Below are positions 36,056 to 47,764 of a stretch of 64,000 bases of DNA, in pieces; within the stretch, counting starts at the first letter, position 1, and the number at the start of each line of letters is the position of its first letter. The stretch is from Symbiodinium natans (Eukaryota; Sar; Dinophyceae; Suessiales; Symbiodiniaceae), in contig CAJNDS010000618.1 in NCBI GenBank assembly GCA_905221605.1, positions 1 to 64,000 on the forward strand, in the 5' to 3' direction. The position numbers were made by a program, and so were the translations under genes. Below the pieces are notes generated by a model. The model was not told where the DNA came from and did not search any database. It was given only the letters and a program-made list of their open reading frames with translations.

Positions 36056-37063
36056 CTCGGATCGTCGAAGCTCAGAATACAATGGCTGCAGCTTGAGATG
36101 CATCTATTTCAGAGCCGCGAGTAGTAGAGTAGGCCCTGCCAGGACTGCAGATTGAGTCTGAAAACTCCTGGATTCCTGTCCCACCTTCCGAACTTCCTCT
36201 TGCACAGCATTACACGATGCTCCTGGCAAAGCTTGCAAACTTGGCCTCTCCTCCAGGCTACCTCGGTTGAACAATGTTCTGGAGTCGAGGCCAGGATCTT
36301 TTGCAGCCTGGCAGCAGAGAGACCTCTACCGAGCAAGAGTCGCTGCGAAATCGTCGGATGTGTGTGTGTGTGTGTGTGATGTGATTCAGAAAAAATGCTG
36401 GAGAGATCGGCCCACAATTTCAATGAGGAAAAAACAAAAGATGAGAGCAACAGAGCCTTCAGTAGCTCCTCACTTGCTGAGCCAAGAGCGATGTTTAATC
36501 ATGGCATTTCGTGGACCTTGGCTCCGATCTGCTGAGGAAGACCGTGTGGCTACTGCTGTGCAACAGGCACCCATCTTTGCAGTTCGGTGGACAGGTTCGC
36601 TTTCGTTGGCAGCGTGTAAAACTGTAGAACCTGTGTAGTGCCCAAGGCCTCCTGCATACAGCATGACCAGCCATCAAGTATTTGTGATGCTCGCACCCCT
36701 GCACGAGCAAACCATGCTGATGTCAGCAGAGCATCGGCGCCTTGACGTATTGCGGACTGTCGCCTGTATGGCACCTTCGCAGCAGGTTTCACAGCGTGCG
36801 AAGGGTGCTAGTGGCGGTTGACATTTTTGTTGCGCTTTTGGGGGTTGCCAGAACGAGGAGGATGTCTGCACATGATGTTGCTTTCCCATGAGGCCTCACC
36901 CAAGTCCTGCTGAGTTAAACATCAGTCCCAGAAACATTCCAGTGATTTTGAGGCAGCTACGAAGGCGGTTTTTCCATTTTCTGGCTCTGCGAGGCACACG
37001 CGACTCTGTACCCGGTGGGCATCGGTCACTCGCACGGCGCTGAGCTTTACGAGCTGTATACTT

Positions 37064-37172
37064 ACATGGGGGTTTACGATATTAGGGGTACCTTTATTTG
37101 CGCCCTTATTATAAGGGAATCCTACTTTTTGGAGGTCTAGATTCGGGGCCTCTTATGATCGTACACCCCCCA
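37064..37172. mobile_element. Short inverted-repeat element (GGGGGTTTACGA family)
   Basis: Begins CATGGGGGTTTACGATATTAG and ends ATGATCGTACACCCCCC. Related copies: 40480-40578, 42756-42834 and 56366-56484. All are about 80-120 bp, non-coding, with ends that are imperfect inverses. Confidence 0.55.
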
Positions 37173-37792
37173 AATAATCCGACACCCAGATGGCTGTTGA
37201 TGCAGCCGCGTCTGACAAAGTGACTTCCGCTGACCGCGACTCTGACATTGCGAACTTGAGTGCGTCTGCTCAGACTGTACGATGTAGCAGCCACCACAAA
37301 CTGCACCTTTAGCACTCCGGAAACAGAGACGGGCAACTTGCAGGTATGGCCCCTTCGCATCAACCACCACGTTTAGGCAAACGTCGGGCACGACTTTATC
37401 CCATGCAAGCAGATGGAGCACAGTCATCGATGATGCCAGTACATGTCATGGAAGAGTATGTTGGCATGCGAACCCAGAGTCACAGATCATTCAAAGCAGG
37501 TGGGAGTTGATTTTCGACATCAGTCCGCTCCTTGGACGAGTGGAGGGTTCAAGCTATATTGAACTGCAAGGAAACTCATGGAAACCGCCCAACACTCTGC
37601 CTGCTTGTAGTTCCTTGTTTTCTCAGGCGAGGATGGAGAGAGGTGGAATCAAATTGAGACACTCGGCCGAACCTGCCCATGCTCATGAGCGCACAGCAGT
37701 CTTAGGTTTGCAAGATTTACAGTCGCAAAATGAGCCGATATGCACTGCAAGAAAAAAATCCTGACCCACATAGCTTCAACATCATGTACATG

Positions 37793-37828
37793 CCCTAAAC
37801 CCTAAACCCTAAACCCTGAACCCTAAAC
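37793..37828 (-). repeat. Interstitial telomere-like tract
   Basis: About five CCCTAAA-type units. The surrounding 37.2-38.25 kb has no recognised gene. Confidence 0.75.
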
Positions 37829-38257
37829 ATCCTTCGTTGCCAAATCGGATGCTGAATTGAGGTTTCCGTACAAGCCTGGGTGCGTGAGCAGCCCAGCTTT
37901 CTACATCCATGCGGGATTGGCGACAGGTTAGCTGTTTCGTATCGCTTCGTTGTGCTACGCACCTAGGAGTTTTCATCCCCACGAGAACCGAAAGTTGGGC
38001 ATTGGTTTGATCCTTCTCTTGTCTGGAGAAGAATAATCGCAAAAACAGACATGTTCCTTGCATGTATATGAAAACTATGTTGTATGTGTATATATTTAGT
38101 GAATTATTTGTTTACATATTTTTCTGTATATTTTGATAAATGAATGTCAGATTTCGTCTAATTTTAACGCTACGCGACCCGCCTCGGCCCGGCCCAGCGC
38201 ATCCGCGTGAGCATGGTGATTCCGGAGCGCCCAAGTTGCTGGGCCCCAAGCAATAAG

Positions 38258-38390
38258 GGTTGGGTTTAGGGTTTAGGGTTTAGGGTTCCGGGTTTATGGT
38301 TTATGGTTTGGGGTTTAGGGTTGAGGGTCAGTTTAGGATTGAGGGCTTAGGGCTCAAGGTTCACGCTTTGGGGTTTAGGGTTTTTTGGGT
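38258..38390 (+). repeat. Degenerate telomere-like tract
   Basis: TTTAGGG with many variants (TTTATGG, TTTGGGG, TTGAGGG). It immediately precedes the G-rich tract. Confidence 0.7.
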
Positions 38391-38428
38391 GTGGGGTTCA
38401 AGAATCGTAGGGTGGAGCCAGCCCATCA

Positions 38429-38834
38429 GGGGTAGGGGGGGTGGGGGGGGAAGGGGGGGCAGGGGGAGGGTGGGAGGGGGGGGGGAGGGGGAGGGGGGGG
38501 GGGGGAGGGGCGGGGGGAGGGGGGGGGGGGGAGGGCGGGGGGGAGGGGGGGGGGGGGGGGAGGGGGGGAGGGGGGAGGGGGGGGGGGAGGGGGGGGGAGG
38601 GGGGGGGGGGGGAGGGGCGGGGGGAGGGGGGGGGGGGGGGGAGGGGGGGGGAGGAGGGGGGGGCGGAGGGGGGTAGGGGGGGGGGGCGGGGGGGGGGGGG
38701 AGGGGAGGGGGGGGGGGGGAGGGGGGGGCGGAGGGGGGGAGGGGGGGGGGAGGGGGGGGCGGGAGGGGGGGGGAGAGGGGGGGGGGGTAGGAGGGGGGGG
38801 GGGAGGGGGGGGGAGGTGGGAGGGGGGGGGGGAA
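38429..38834 (+). repeat. 400-bp G-rich, almost C- and T-free tract
   Basis: G runs broken by single A and occasional C or T. Strand asymmetry is extreme. It could fold into many G-quadruplexes. Open frames through it (poly-Gly, poly-Pro/Ser) are composition artefacts. Confidence 0.9.
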
Positions 38835-40195
38835 AAAGGGGGGCCCCTGCTGGGAAGGGCTGCAACTGCCTCTGGTCCTGGCGAACCATCCGCTGGCGGC
38901 CCCTGCTCTCCTAGGGGGGGTACCCATTTTTGGCAAAAAAAGGGGGCCGAAAAGTGGCTTTGGGTCTGGGGGGAGGATTTGGAGGGGGGTGCCTGTTCTG
39001 ACAACCTATACACCTTCGGCCCGAGGCCTCGGCGGATTTCATCTATATTTACATACCTCCTAGCCAGCAATTGCAGTGCGCCAAGCGACATGCCATTTTA
39101 GTCGGCGACAATGTGGCGGTGCGATGCGGTGCGATACTGCAGTGTCTCTCACTTTGAGGGCACACCGTGTGTGCATGGTTGACCCCCAAAGCCATAAGCG
39201 TAAGGGGTCTTTAAACAAAGCAGTAACTAAGACCTAAGACTGCAAAAATCTCAAAACCCAACGCCCCGCACAAAAACCACCCCAGGTGGACACGCCGCCA
39301 CGGTGGATGCCCGTGGGCCACTTCGCGCGACTGGATTGGCGCCTCTGGCGCGCCCTCCCTGATCATGAACGATGCAAGCGCGAACCGGTGGAAGTCTTGA
39401 TCTGCTTTCTGATGTTGTGATTGATGACTTTCGTGCTAGATAGCTATAGTAGTTGGCACACTTTTGGAGGAAGGCCTGATTTGCCATACACCTTGCCGGA
39501 GGTTCGTTCCCCTGGCACTTGCGCGTGGCCAGTGGGACTGCCAAAGAAACAGTCATGCACAGCACGACTGAGCGGCATCCCACGAGTCATGGCGCGCAGG
39601 ACCTGCCAGAGTGGGTGGAAAGCTTCGTCGTGCAGGGCCGAGTTGGCTTTTGGCCATAAGTTTGCGCCACCTGGCAGTATCCTCAATGGTTTCACCGGTT
39701 TCACGGAGCAGAGAAGCCAAAAGCTTGCGCAGAGGCTCAGCTACTGCGGGGCTCTGCCGCATCCTCGGCTTTGGCAAGGACTACACGGTCTCCTCTTGAG
39801 ATATCAAGCCATCGTGTCGTTGCTGTATCCGTAGATATTTGACTTTATGGGTAAGAGAGCACAAGAGAGGTTCAAGGCCCTCTGGATGAAGGGCGCGTGA
39901 CAGACCCTCTGGAACAAGTCTGCTTGGTACGTCCCCCCTCTCAGGGCCCTATCACTGCCTTCCGATTCAGGGAGAAATCCCAACTTTGAAGCCCACTTTG
40001 CTGCCTAGGACCCTTCCAACCTTCTCAAGCCGGAATCGTGAACCCTAAACCCTAAACCCTAAACCCTACACCATACTTATAACTATCCCTGAACCTTCAC
40101 GTAGCTTGCGCTGAACCGCTGCAGGCGCCAGTCGCCGCTCTAACTCTGCGTCTGCTGGCCCAGAGCATTCGAAGCCTGAAAAGTGCTGGTGGGGA
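38835..40195. other. Non-coding stretch, no gene recognised
   Basis: Contains a telomere-like tract at 40039-40075. A minus-strand frame at 39553-39777 is the most coding-like but has no recognisable motif. Confidence 0.4.
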
Positions 40196-40313
40196 CCAAG
40201 TGAACCCTAAAAGGGTTTATGGTTCATATACCTGTAAAGCCCTGAAGCAAAAAATATACCTTTAAAGGACATGTAGTATAGGGTATATAGCCCCAGTGTT
40301 GGGGTTCACTTGG
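40196..40313. mobile_element. MITE-like element with CCAAGTGAACCC ends
   Basis: Terminal inverted repeats CCAAGTGAACCC / GGGTTCACTTGG, AT-rich inside, about 118 bp. Confidence 0.6.
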
Positions 40314-41874
40314 CCTACAGGGTGCCGGTGGGTCTCAACTCGTTCTGTTCGGTTTGGGTTTGTTCGCATCAGAGAAAGCGTATGCTGGGGTTGTCGCTGA
40401 TATCCTCAAGTATATTGGTCTGGAAGCTGGCCTGAAACGTACCACAGACAAATTGATGTGCGTGTGTATATGAGTTGTATATGGGGGTTTACGAAAATAA
40501 GGGAATAGTAGCATTCCCATATAATAAGGACCCCAATAAGTTAAGGTACCCCCCAATTTCGGAAACCCCCCCATGAGGGGGAGCTGCTGTCGGGAGTGGT
40601 TCTGTGCCGAGTGAGGTCCACAGCAGATTCTGACCTCACCGCCTCGTTTCGTGCGTCGGCACCTGAATTCAAGGAGATGTGCCAAACCATCTTCTACTCT
40701 CTTTAACGATGCCTCCGGCTGATTGCACAACTGCCCACACCTGGTGAGGTGTCAGCATCTGGGACTACCACCTGTCATCTTGTGACCCAGCTGTGCATCA
40801 GTGTCGGCCTTACGCAAGAGAGCAAAGTGGTACAAAAGGCTGGCCCTCGTACCATCTTGCAGCCGCAAGTTTTACCGATGTCCTGTGGCCCTGAGTGAGC
40901 TGCCAAAGCTGCACAGGATGTTGGCTGGAGAGCATACTGAATGATAGTGAGCGGACGTGGATTGCACAGCCGTTCAGCACAACAGAGGAAGAGAACTGCA
41001 GTCAGAAGAGCTTGGAGAAGAGGCCTTCAGGCCCTGTACCGAGGTGTCCCCAAGTCTCGATAACTCGTGGTGAGCGCTCACCACACGAGCCAACATCGGA
41101 AGCGGTCGGGGGCCTGGTGTTCCATGGTTCAACAGTCCTATGGCTGTCACTAAAACTGAATCCCTGAACTTAACCCGAAACCCTAAACCTCGCTGCGGCA
41201 ATATAGGCAGGTGGCGAAAACACCCACCTGCATTCGGCAAGGCAGAGCCTCTACTCAAATCCCAGCAGATGACGGAGTCGGAGGCTCAGAGCGCATACGC
41301 ATCCCTGCCCCGAGCTTTTGTTGGACGACCGGGCGCCAACTCTCGGAGGGTTTAGGGTTTAGGGCTTTTTCAGAGAAGATCTCAGAACCGAAAACTCTGG
41401 AAGGCTTAGACAGCCAAATGCCGAGACTCCTCAAGAGTATCGGCCCCTGAACGCAGAAACCTTGAAGAATCATCCCTGACGCCCCAGGCTGTGACGAACC
41501 ATAAAGCCTAAACCCTAAACCGGCGAGGCGTGCGCTAGTGTGAGAGTCGAAACCGGCGAGGCGGATAGAGGCGAAGGGTGTTCGGTGTTTTTTGTTAGGG
41601 AACTCTCGCCCCCCCTCAACAGTCGAAGCTGGTTTTCGCTCTTTTCAAGCGCCCAGGGAGTTTAATGCGATTTTATTAAAGGACAGGAGGCCCAGGAATT
41701 GATTCTAAAGGCGTGCTGCACGAAATTGCCTTACGACACCCGGACGATTAAAGTTGCGGATCCCACTCTGTACCCCAAACAGTCAGGGTGTCCAGAATAG
41801 CCCTGCCAACTTGACTTATGGAGGGTAGGTACCCGCTTACACCGCGTCCAACACTTTAACATGGCTCGACCGAC

Positions 41875-42039
41875 CGTGGCATTATAGGGTTCTTAAGGGA
41901 GGGGGGTTCAAGGGGGCTAGGTACCTTGGGAACCTTAGGGAAGCTTAGGGAGCCTTAGGGGGTATTAGGGAGTATTAGGGAACGTTGGGTTACCTACCCC
42001 CCTTGAACCCCCCTCCCTAAAGAACCCCAACGTGGCATT
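41875..42039. mobile_element. MITE-like element with 9-bp target duplication
   Basis: The element 41884-42030 has inverted ends of about 36 bp (GGGTTCTTAAGGGAGGGGGG and its inverse). It is flanked by perfect 9-bp repeats CGTGGCATT (41875-41883 and 42031-42039). A 9-bp duplication is typical of Mutator-like transposons. Non-coding, so mobilised in trans. Confidence 0.8.
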
Positions 42040-42071
42040 CGTCACATGGCAGTGTTCAGGGGCCTTTTGCC

Positions 42072-42184
42072 TCGAAACTTGGGGATGTTCCCCCTTATCC
42101 TCACAGTCCTTAGTAGGGATTCTAGTAATTACCCCCGATGAAGGACGGCTAAGTATAATAAGGGGGAACATCCCAAGTCGAAAC
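42072..42184. mobile_element. MITE-like element, family A (copy 2) with target duplication
   Basis: Ends TTGGGGATGTTCCCCC / GGGGGAACATCCCAAG. Flanked by TCGAAAC at 42072-42078 and 42178-42184, with the exact cut ambiguous by one base. The target duplication shows that it transposed as a unit. Confidence 0.78.
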
Positions 42185-42310
42185 CCGAAACCCTGAACCC
42201 TAAACCCTGAACCCAGAAGCAGCTCAAGATGCCGCGCTGAGTTGGGGCCGCTGGTGGTACCGACGGTTGGTTTGCAGGCGCCGAGACTCCAGAACAGCTT
42301 CCTGTGGGGG

Positions 42311-42418
42311 GGGAGTTTCCGAAAAAAGAGGGGTACCCCTTCTATACCCCCAAAATACTATAGATTTTTGCTAAAGGAGCCCCATTTACAAGGGTACTCC
42401 TATGTTCGGAAACCCTCC
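42311..42418. mobile_element. Short element, TTTCCGAAAA-end family
   Basis: Similar to 5579-5676 and 59006-59105: starts near TTTCCGAAAA or TTTCCCAAAA, has GGGGTACCCC near the left end and GGGTACxCCTxTxTTCGGA at the right end. Confidence 0.5.
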
Positions 42419-42509
42419 CATATGAAGGCTTCAAGGTTAGGGTTGAAGGTTTTTGGGGTTCAGGGTTTAGGGGTTTGGGGCTCCTGGGACTAAAGGTGTT
42501 GCAAACTTT

Positions 42510-42536
42510 GGGGGGGGGGGGGGGGGGGGGGGGGGG
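42510..42536 (+). repeat. Poly-G tract
   Basis: 27 Gs in a row before GAGGATGTGAGGC. Confidence 0.9.
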
Positions 42537-42839
42537 AGGATGTGAGGCGGGGGCGATACACAACACCCACCCCACCCCACCCCGCAGCCCCACAATATCA
42601 GAAGCCTCGGATCCGATGGACCTTTCAAAGCATGAAAGTTGTACAAGATCTTGACCAGCCGACAGGCGTAAGTTGTAGCACTCAATGAAGCTTGGGCTCG
42701 GTTGGTCGTTCATCTGTGAAGCCTCGGTCGGTTGACCGAAGTGTTCATGAGGCTGCATTTGGGGGTCTACGATATTAGGGGTACCCTTATTGGGGTCCTC
42801 ATTGGGAGGGATCCCTCATTCTCGTAAACCTCCATGTCG

Positions 42840-45240
42840 ATCTAGCGATCTGAGGTATTGTGTAACCGTGGTCCAGCGTGCGTGGGCTTCTCAGGTATGG
42901 CACGTACTATCTGGAAGATGGCCGTGAGCCTCAAGTTTTTGTTTCAACGATGAGTCTACGGAGATGTCCTTGCATTGTGGAAGAAGGACTGTGTCATAGC
43001 TTCACGTTTGCTTGAAGGAACGACTGCAACTTGAGATCAGTTTAGGTGCAATTGGAAGGAAGAGACTTCAAGTATATAGTTGAGCAAAGAAATGCCAGCA
43101 ACTGGTCCCAACTCCATTCGTCTCAACTTCTCATCTCAGAAATATCTTGCTGCCTTGCTTTCGTACGCCTTCGGCACCGGACACTCTGAGGCCGGCGCAA
43201 GTGCATCAGACATCAGAAGCGGCCTCCCTGGCGAGATGGGCTTTGAAGACCAGAGCCCCTTTGTTCTCGCTGGGAGATTCGCCCTGGGAACTGCCGGGAA
43301 CCCATTGTAAACCATTGCTAGGATGGGAACATGGTGGTCCTGGGCACCATGGATCGCTTAAGAGCGGAAGACATATGAAGACCGCAGAAAAGAGCGCTTG
43401 CGGGGTGCACTGAGCCTGATGTTCTCGATGGGAGGAAACACGTGAAACGGTGACTTCAGGCTGAATAACGGCCTTTTCGGTGCGTTCGGTCACCCTCACG
43501 GAAACTCCCCCCCACCCCTTCCCTTTCAGTGAGGAGGGGCGAAAAGTAAATTCAACTATTTAGCCACATCCGTCAAGAGAGTCGAAGCATGGCATCCAGC
43601 CACTCGCCAAGCTACACTGTCACGCTTTCTTTACTAATACTAAGTGTTCTACTCATTTCCACAGTGTTTCGTGTGGGGGTCATTGGGGCCTGCATTTGCT
43701 TTTTGCCACTGTGAACATGATACTTTCCAGCGGCCGCGATCTCAAGGATCTCTTGGCACGCTACGTAGCAAGGCAGCCAATATTGGCTTCACATGCATTG
43801 ACAAGGAGACCTCGCACGTCAGGTAGCTGCCAGCATCAGCATGTCAGCCCAAAGGCAAAGCAAGCCGGACGGTTTCATAGAAAGGGTTTAGGGCTTAGGG
43901 TCTAGGTTTATTTGTTTAGGGTTTAGGGTTTAGGTGCTTCCGATTCCCTTTGCGGGCACAGTTTGGCCGTTGCCACCGATGCACGCAACTGGCATACTCG
44001 TGACAGCCTTACCGCATCGGGGGTACTGCAATGAGTCAGAAGCCATACCTGGGAAAGAAAACACCGGGGTTTTCTTGATCAGGCGCGCATGTATTCTTGC
44101 AAGTGCAACAAGCAACTTGTCGCTGTACCTGCTGTAGTTTCTGTGCAAATGCCCTTTTGTGTCTGTGACTCTGGCTCTGGCAGCTTTTAATTGTTTTCGC
44201 GCCTGCTCCCGTGCTCGTTTAGGGCGGGAGCTGGTGATAGCTGGTGTTCGAGGGTGGTTCTGGGGAAGGCATCCGAGTCAATGCCCTTCCAAAGTTCGAG
44301 TCTGTAACCATGATTCTTTGTTGTCCCCGAACCCACTCATGCAAGATCATGCAAGCGTCGCCTCCAACCTCAGACCACCAGAAGCCACCGAAGCCTGAAC
44401 ATCTCGAACTCTCCAAATACTCTTGCAGATGAAGTAGCCCTAAATCCCCTAAATCCCCTAGATCCCCTGGATCCCCTAGATCCCCTAGATCCCTTAAATC
44501 CCCAGTAGCCATGGCCTTCGCTGCAAGCCGCGGGAGCCGCTTCGAGCTTCCTCCCATGGGAGACGGAACGCGCACGCGGGCGCGATCCACACCGCGTGCC
44601 CTCAGCGTCGGCTCGCTGAGCCGCTTGGAGGGATGTTTAGGGTTTAGGGTTTATAAGGTTTAGGGTGTAGGGTTAAAACACACTGCGCAGTTGTTGACCC
44701 ACTTCTCTGGATCCTTATAAGTGAAGGCACGTCTGGTTACGGTGTGATTACCGTGTTGACTGATGTTACGATTATCGCTTTGGTGTAAGCTCTTACGGCT
44801 TCTTCCAACAGACCTCGTGACATTTGCAGCACCCGGCTGGCATCGTGAGCACCTGAACTAGCCTTAGCTCGTACATGGAACGACCATTTGGGAGTTTACA
44901 AAAAACAAAGGATCCCTAGAATAGACCCCCAAATAGTAGGATTCCCGCAAAATGAGGACCCCAATAAGGTGTCCCTAGTTTCAAGTACCCCAAATAAGTC
45001 TAGTTACCTTACTTATAGCTACCCATTTTTCCCCTTGGGAATTATTTTTTTTTATTTTTGTTCATATAAAACCCAAGAGGATATTGAAAATGATATTTTT
45101 ATTAAGGTTCTAAGGGGAGTATAGTTCTAGCTACCAATGAACCTCCAAGTAGGTGTGGCATTCAGTCGAGGCCAGCTCCTTGGGACTGGAGTTTCCTTGC
45201 GGGAGCGCAGGCACGGGTCGTTTGCGTTTTGATGGTGGCA
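42840..45240. other. Gene-poor stretch
   Basis: Telomere-like tracts at 43885-43935 and 44634-44676, and a CCCCTAGAT/CCCCTAAAT 9-10-bp repeat at about 44440-44500. A short element related to the GGGGGTTTACGA family lies at about 44885-44995. Possible exon-like frames at 43080-43310 and 43934-44137 are not assignable. Confidence 0.4.
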
Positions 45241-45375
45241 GTATATGTATTGATATATATATATATACATATACACATATACATACATACATACATACAT
45301 ACATACATACATACATACATACATACATACATACATACATACATGCATATATGCATATATACATATTGCATCATG
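45241..45375. repeat. (ACAT)n / TA-rich microsatellite
   Basis: About fifteen ACAT (CATA) units at 45284-45346 flanked by TA-rich sequence. A (TA)n run is at 45505-45535. Confidence 0.9.
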
Positions 45376-46771
45376 GTGTCGGCACAATTCACACTTTAAC
45401 TTTGTGATAAGATGTTCATAGGTCATGGGCCTTTGCTTGGTGACGAACTTTGATGCGTTTGACCACCTGCCCAGAAACATCGGACATATTCACATGGTAT
45501 GTATATATGTGTATATATATATATATATATATTTATTGTATATATGTATTGTGTGTGTGTGCATGTGTGTGCTTTTCTATGTATGATAATGTATATGTGT
45601 ACATATGTATATATGCATCTATTCATATCTTGTTTGGAGGAAGCTGCTTCCCACCTTGCTTGGCTCGACGTCCTGCGTGGGCCCGGCCTCCACCAAGCTT
45701 CTTGCTCGTAAGGTAAGCGGGAGCTGCTTAGGCAAGTCGGCAACTTCTACCCTAAGGTATATTAAGGATCCTTAAATATGAGTTAGGGTATATTCCTTCA
45801 TCAAGGTGTTTGGGAAGATCTGGGTAGTATGAAGGCTGAGGCGGGAGGGAGGCAGTGAAAAGCATGTAAGAGCAGCATAATTACTGAGCCGAGTCAAAAA
45901 TGACGCCGAGTGCTGCCGTGCTGCCATGACAAACATCACAGAGTCACGTGCCAAACTTGAGCCAAGGAACTCCAGACGTTCTCCAGTGGCACAGGCGAAA
46001 ACCTTCGTCATCACGGGGAATCCCGAATGTGCCAACTTAGAGGTCGCGCGATCCTCAGCAATTTGGTGAAGTTGTGACGTTTCTCAGGCTGTGGTGGGAC
46101 CAGCCTTGGGGGCAGTTAAAATCGGAGGTCGCAGCAAACAAGCATCTCAAAGCCATGCATAGCCTTGTAGGGGGGCCCTCTGAGCTCAGCGGACTGAACA
46201 TCTGGAGAAGAAGCGCTTCCCAGGTTCGGCAGGAGCTACTGTCTCGAAACTTTGTGGAGCTGGACCCGGAGTCCCGATCAGATTTTGACTTGAAGTGGGG
46301 GCCGCGAGTGAAGGCCAGGGCATCCACGACCATGTCAACGCAAGACCTGGTTTTGTGCACTGCAGGGGTGAAGTGCAATATGGGGCTTACACATAGTAGG
46401 ATTCCCTTATAATTGGGACCAATAAGGTGCCAGCAATTTCGGACACCCCCCAAAAAGGATTACCGGGTCATGCCTAAACCCTAAACCCTAAATGGGCAGG
46501 TGGACTGGAAGACCCTGTCGCCGCCAAAGCTCGTCAACCATTTCGAGTGTGACTCCGAGCTGACTACAAAGTCAGGCTCGCCGAAGTGTTTTCTGGGTTT
46601 AGGGTTTAGGGTCTAGATTCTAGGCTCTCCTAACCAATACGACTAGTGTGTCATGATATTGCAACAGTCTTTTGGTCTTCGGCGGCCGACGGCACCACTG
46701 GTAACGCTGCAAAACGTTGATCAACTGCGCCTAGCGAGCTTCACGAATGAGGGCCGAACTGCACCATAGTA
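45376..46771. other. Non-coding stretch with one unassigned frame
   Basis: The + strand frame 46074-46412 contains LLSRNFVELDPESRSDFDLK and could include an exon, but I do not recognise it. A short inverted-repeat fragment lies at about 46375-46455, with telomere-like tracts on its right at 46472-46492 and 46592-46614. Confidence 0.35.
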
Positions 46772-46839
46772 CCCTAAACCCTAAACCCTAAACCCTAAAC
46801 CCTAAACCCTAAACCCTAAACCCTAAACCCTAAACCCTA
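46772..46839 (-). repeat. Longest perfect telomere-like tract
   Basis: Nearly ten uninterrupted CCCTAAA units (68 bp), with no variants. Confidence 0.9.
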
Positions 46840-46878
46840 CTGTTTGCCTGCCTTTCTGACATTACGTGGTTTCATGCC

Positions 46879-47580
46879 ATGCCAGGCTTGGCTGAGAATC
46901 TGCAGGCAGCTTCCAGCCCAGTTGATTCCAGCAGCTCCTCTGAATTTGAAAAGCTGGGTTTCAGTGGGTCCTCTTGCCATCCTCGCGATCTCTTTGCACT
47001 TCGAACTGCTCCCAACCTTAAGCTGCTGTCTCTTTTTTGTGTAAGCGCCCGTGGCCTGCTACCGAAGCCTCGCCAGCTGCTCCTCCCAGGAAGCTTCTAC
47101 CCGGCATGCTTCCCCCTGGACAAAGCGTCGGCGCTGCAGGAGTTTGCCCTGGAGTTTAAATACTCCAAGGCTTGCTGCGTGCTGAAGGCGGGTTTAGGGT
47201 TTAGGGTCTAGGGTTTAGGGTTTAGGGTTTAGGGTTTTAGCCGAGGCTGAGTGGGGTCGTATCCTTTCCTGGCAGCTGTACGCAGTCCAGTTGCAAAAAG
47301 GGTTTAGGGTGAGTGTGACCGTCTCAGCGCGTGGGAGGGTAGCAAAAGGAGGAGGAATCATGCAGTTACGGGCCAGTACATTCACGAGGTGTCGCAGGCG
47401 AGAAGCAGACCCGTTCCTAAGGAGTGGCTGAGCCATCAAGACAAGCTTCTCAGCTGCATGTTTTCCGAATAGCTCTGCTTGCTTGCAGAACTGCTGAAGC
47501 TGTGCAGCTAGCTGCCTTAGCTGCCAACTTGGAGAGGTAGGTCTACACGACAACGAAAGAGCAAGTGTTGAAGAAAGGAC
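46879..47580. other. Possible exon fragments on both strands
   Basis: On the + strand, 47080-47190 could encode SFYPACFPLDKASALQEFAL. On the minus strand, 47320-47553 gives a helical Leu/Ala/Gln-rich segment reminiscent of organellar RNA-binding helical repeats. Neither can be assigned. A telomere-like tract (47190-47240) separates them. Confidence 0.25.
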
Positions 47581-47700
47581 CCCTAAACCCTAAACCCCTC
47601 AGCCGCTCTTCATGAAAGGACTGCGAAGGAGACCTTCCAAGAAGGCGTCGTTCGCACGGCCCGGGGCCTTGGTCAGTCCACCAGTACATAACATTATATT

Positions 47701-47764
47701 CCTAAACCCTAGGGTTTAGGGTTTAGGGTTGGGGTTTAATTAGGGTTTAGGGTTTAGGGTTTAG
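47701..47764. repeat. Telomere-like tract with a head-to-head palindrome
   Basis: CCTAAACCCTAGGGTTTAGG (47701-47720) is a perfect 20-bp palindrome where C-rich units switch to G-rich units. Confidence 0.85.

Noticed and set aside
38296-39091. Long poly-Gly and poly-Pro/Ser reading frames on both strands
   Set aside because: They only mirror the G-rich tract; the same DNA is open in several frames at once and carries no motif.
45162-45480. YVCMYVCM-type frames
   Set aside because: Translation of the (ACAT)n microsatellite.
47701-47764. Ancient chromosome end-to-end fusion
   Set aside because: A fusion would read G-rich then C-rich; here it is C-rich then G-rich.
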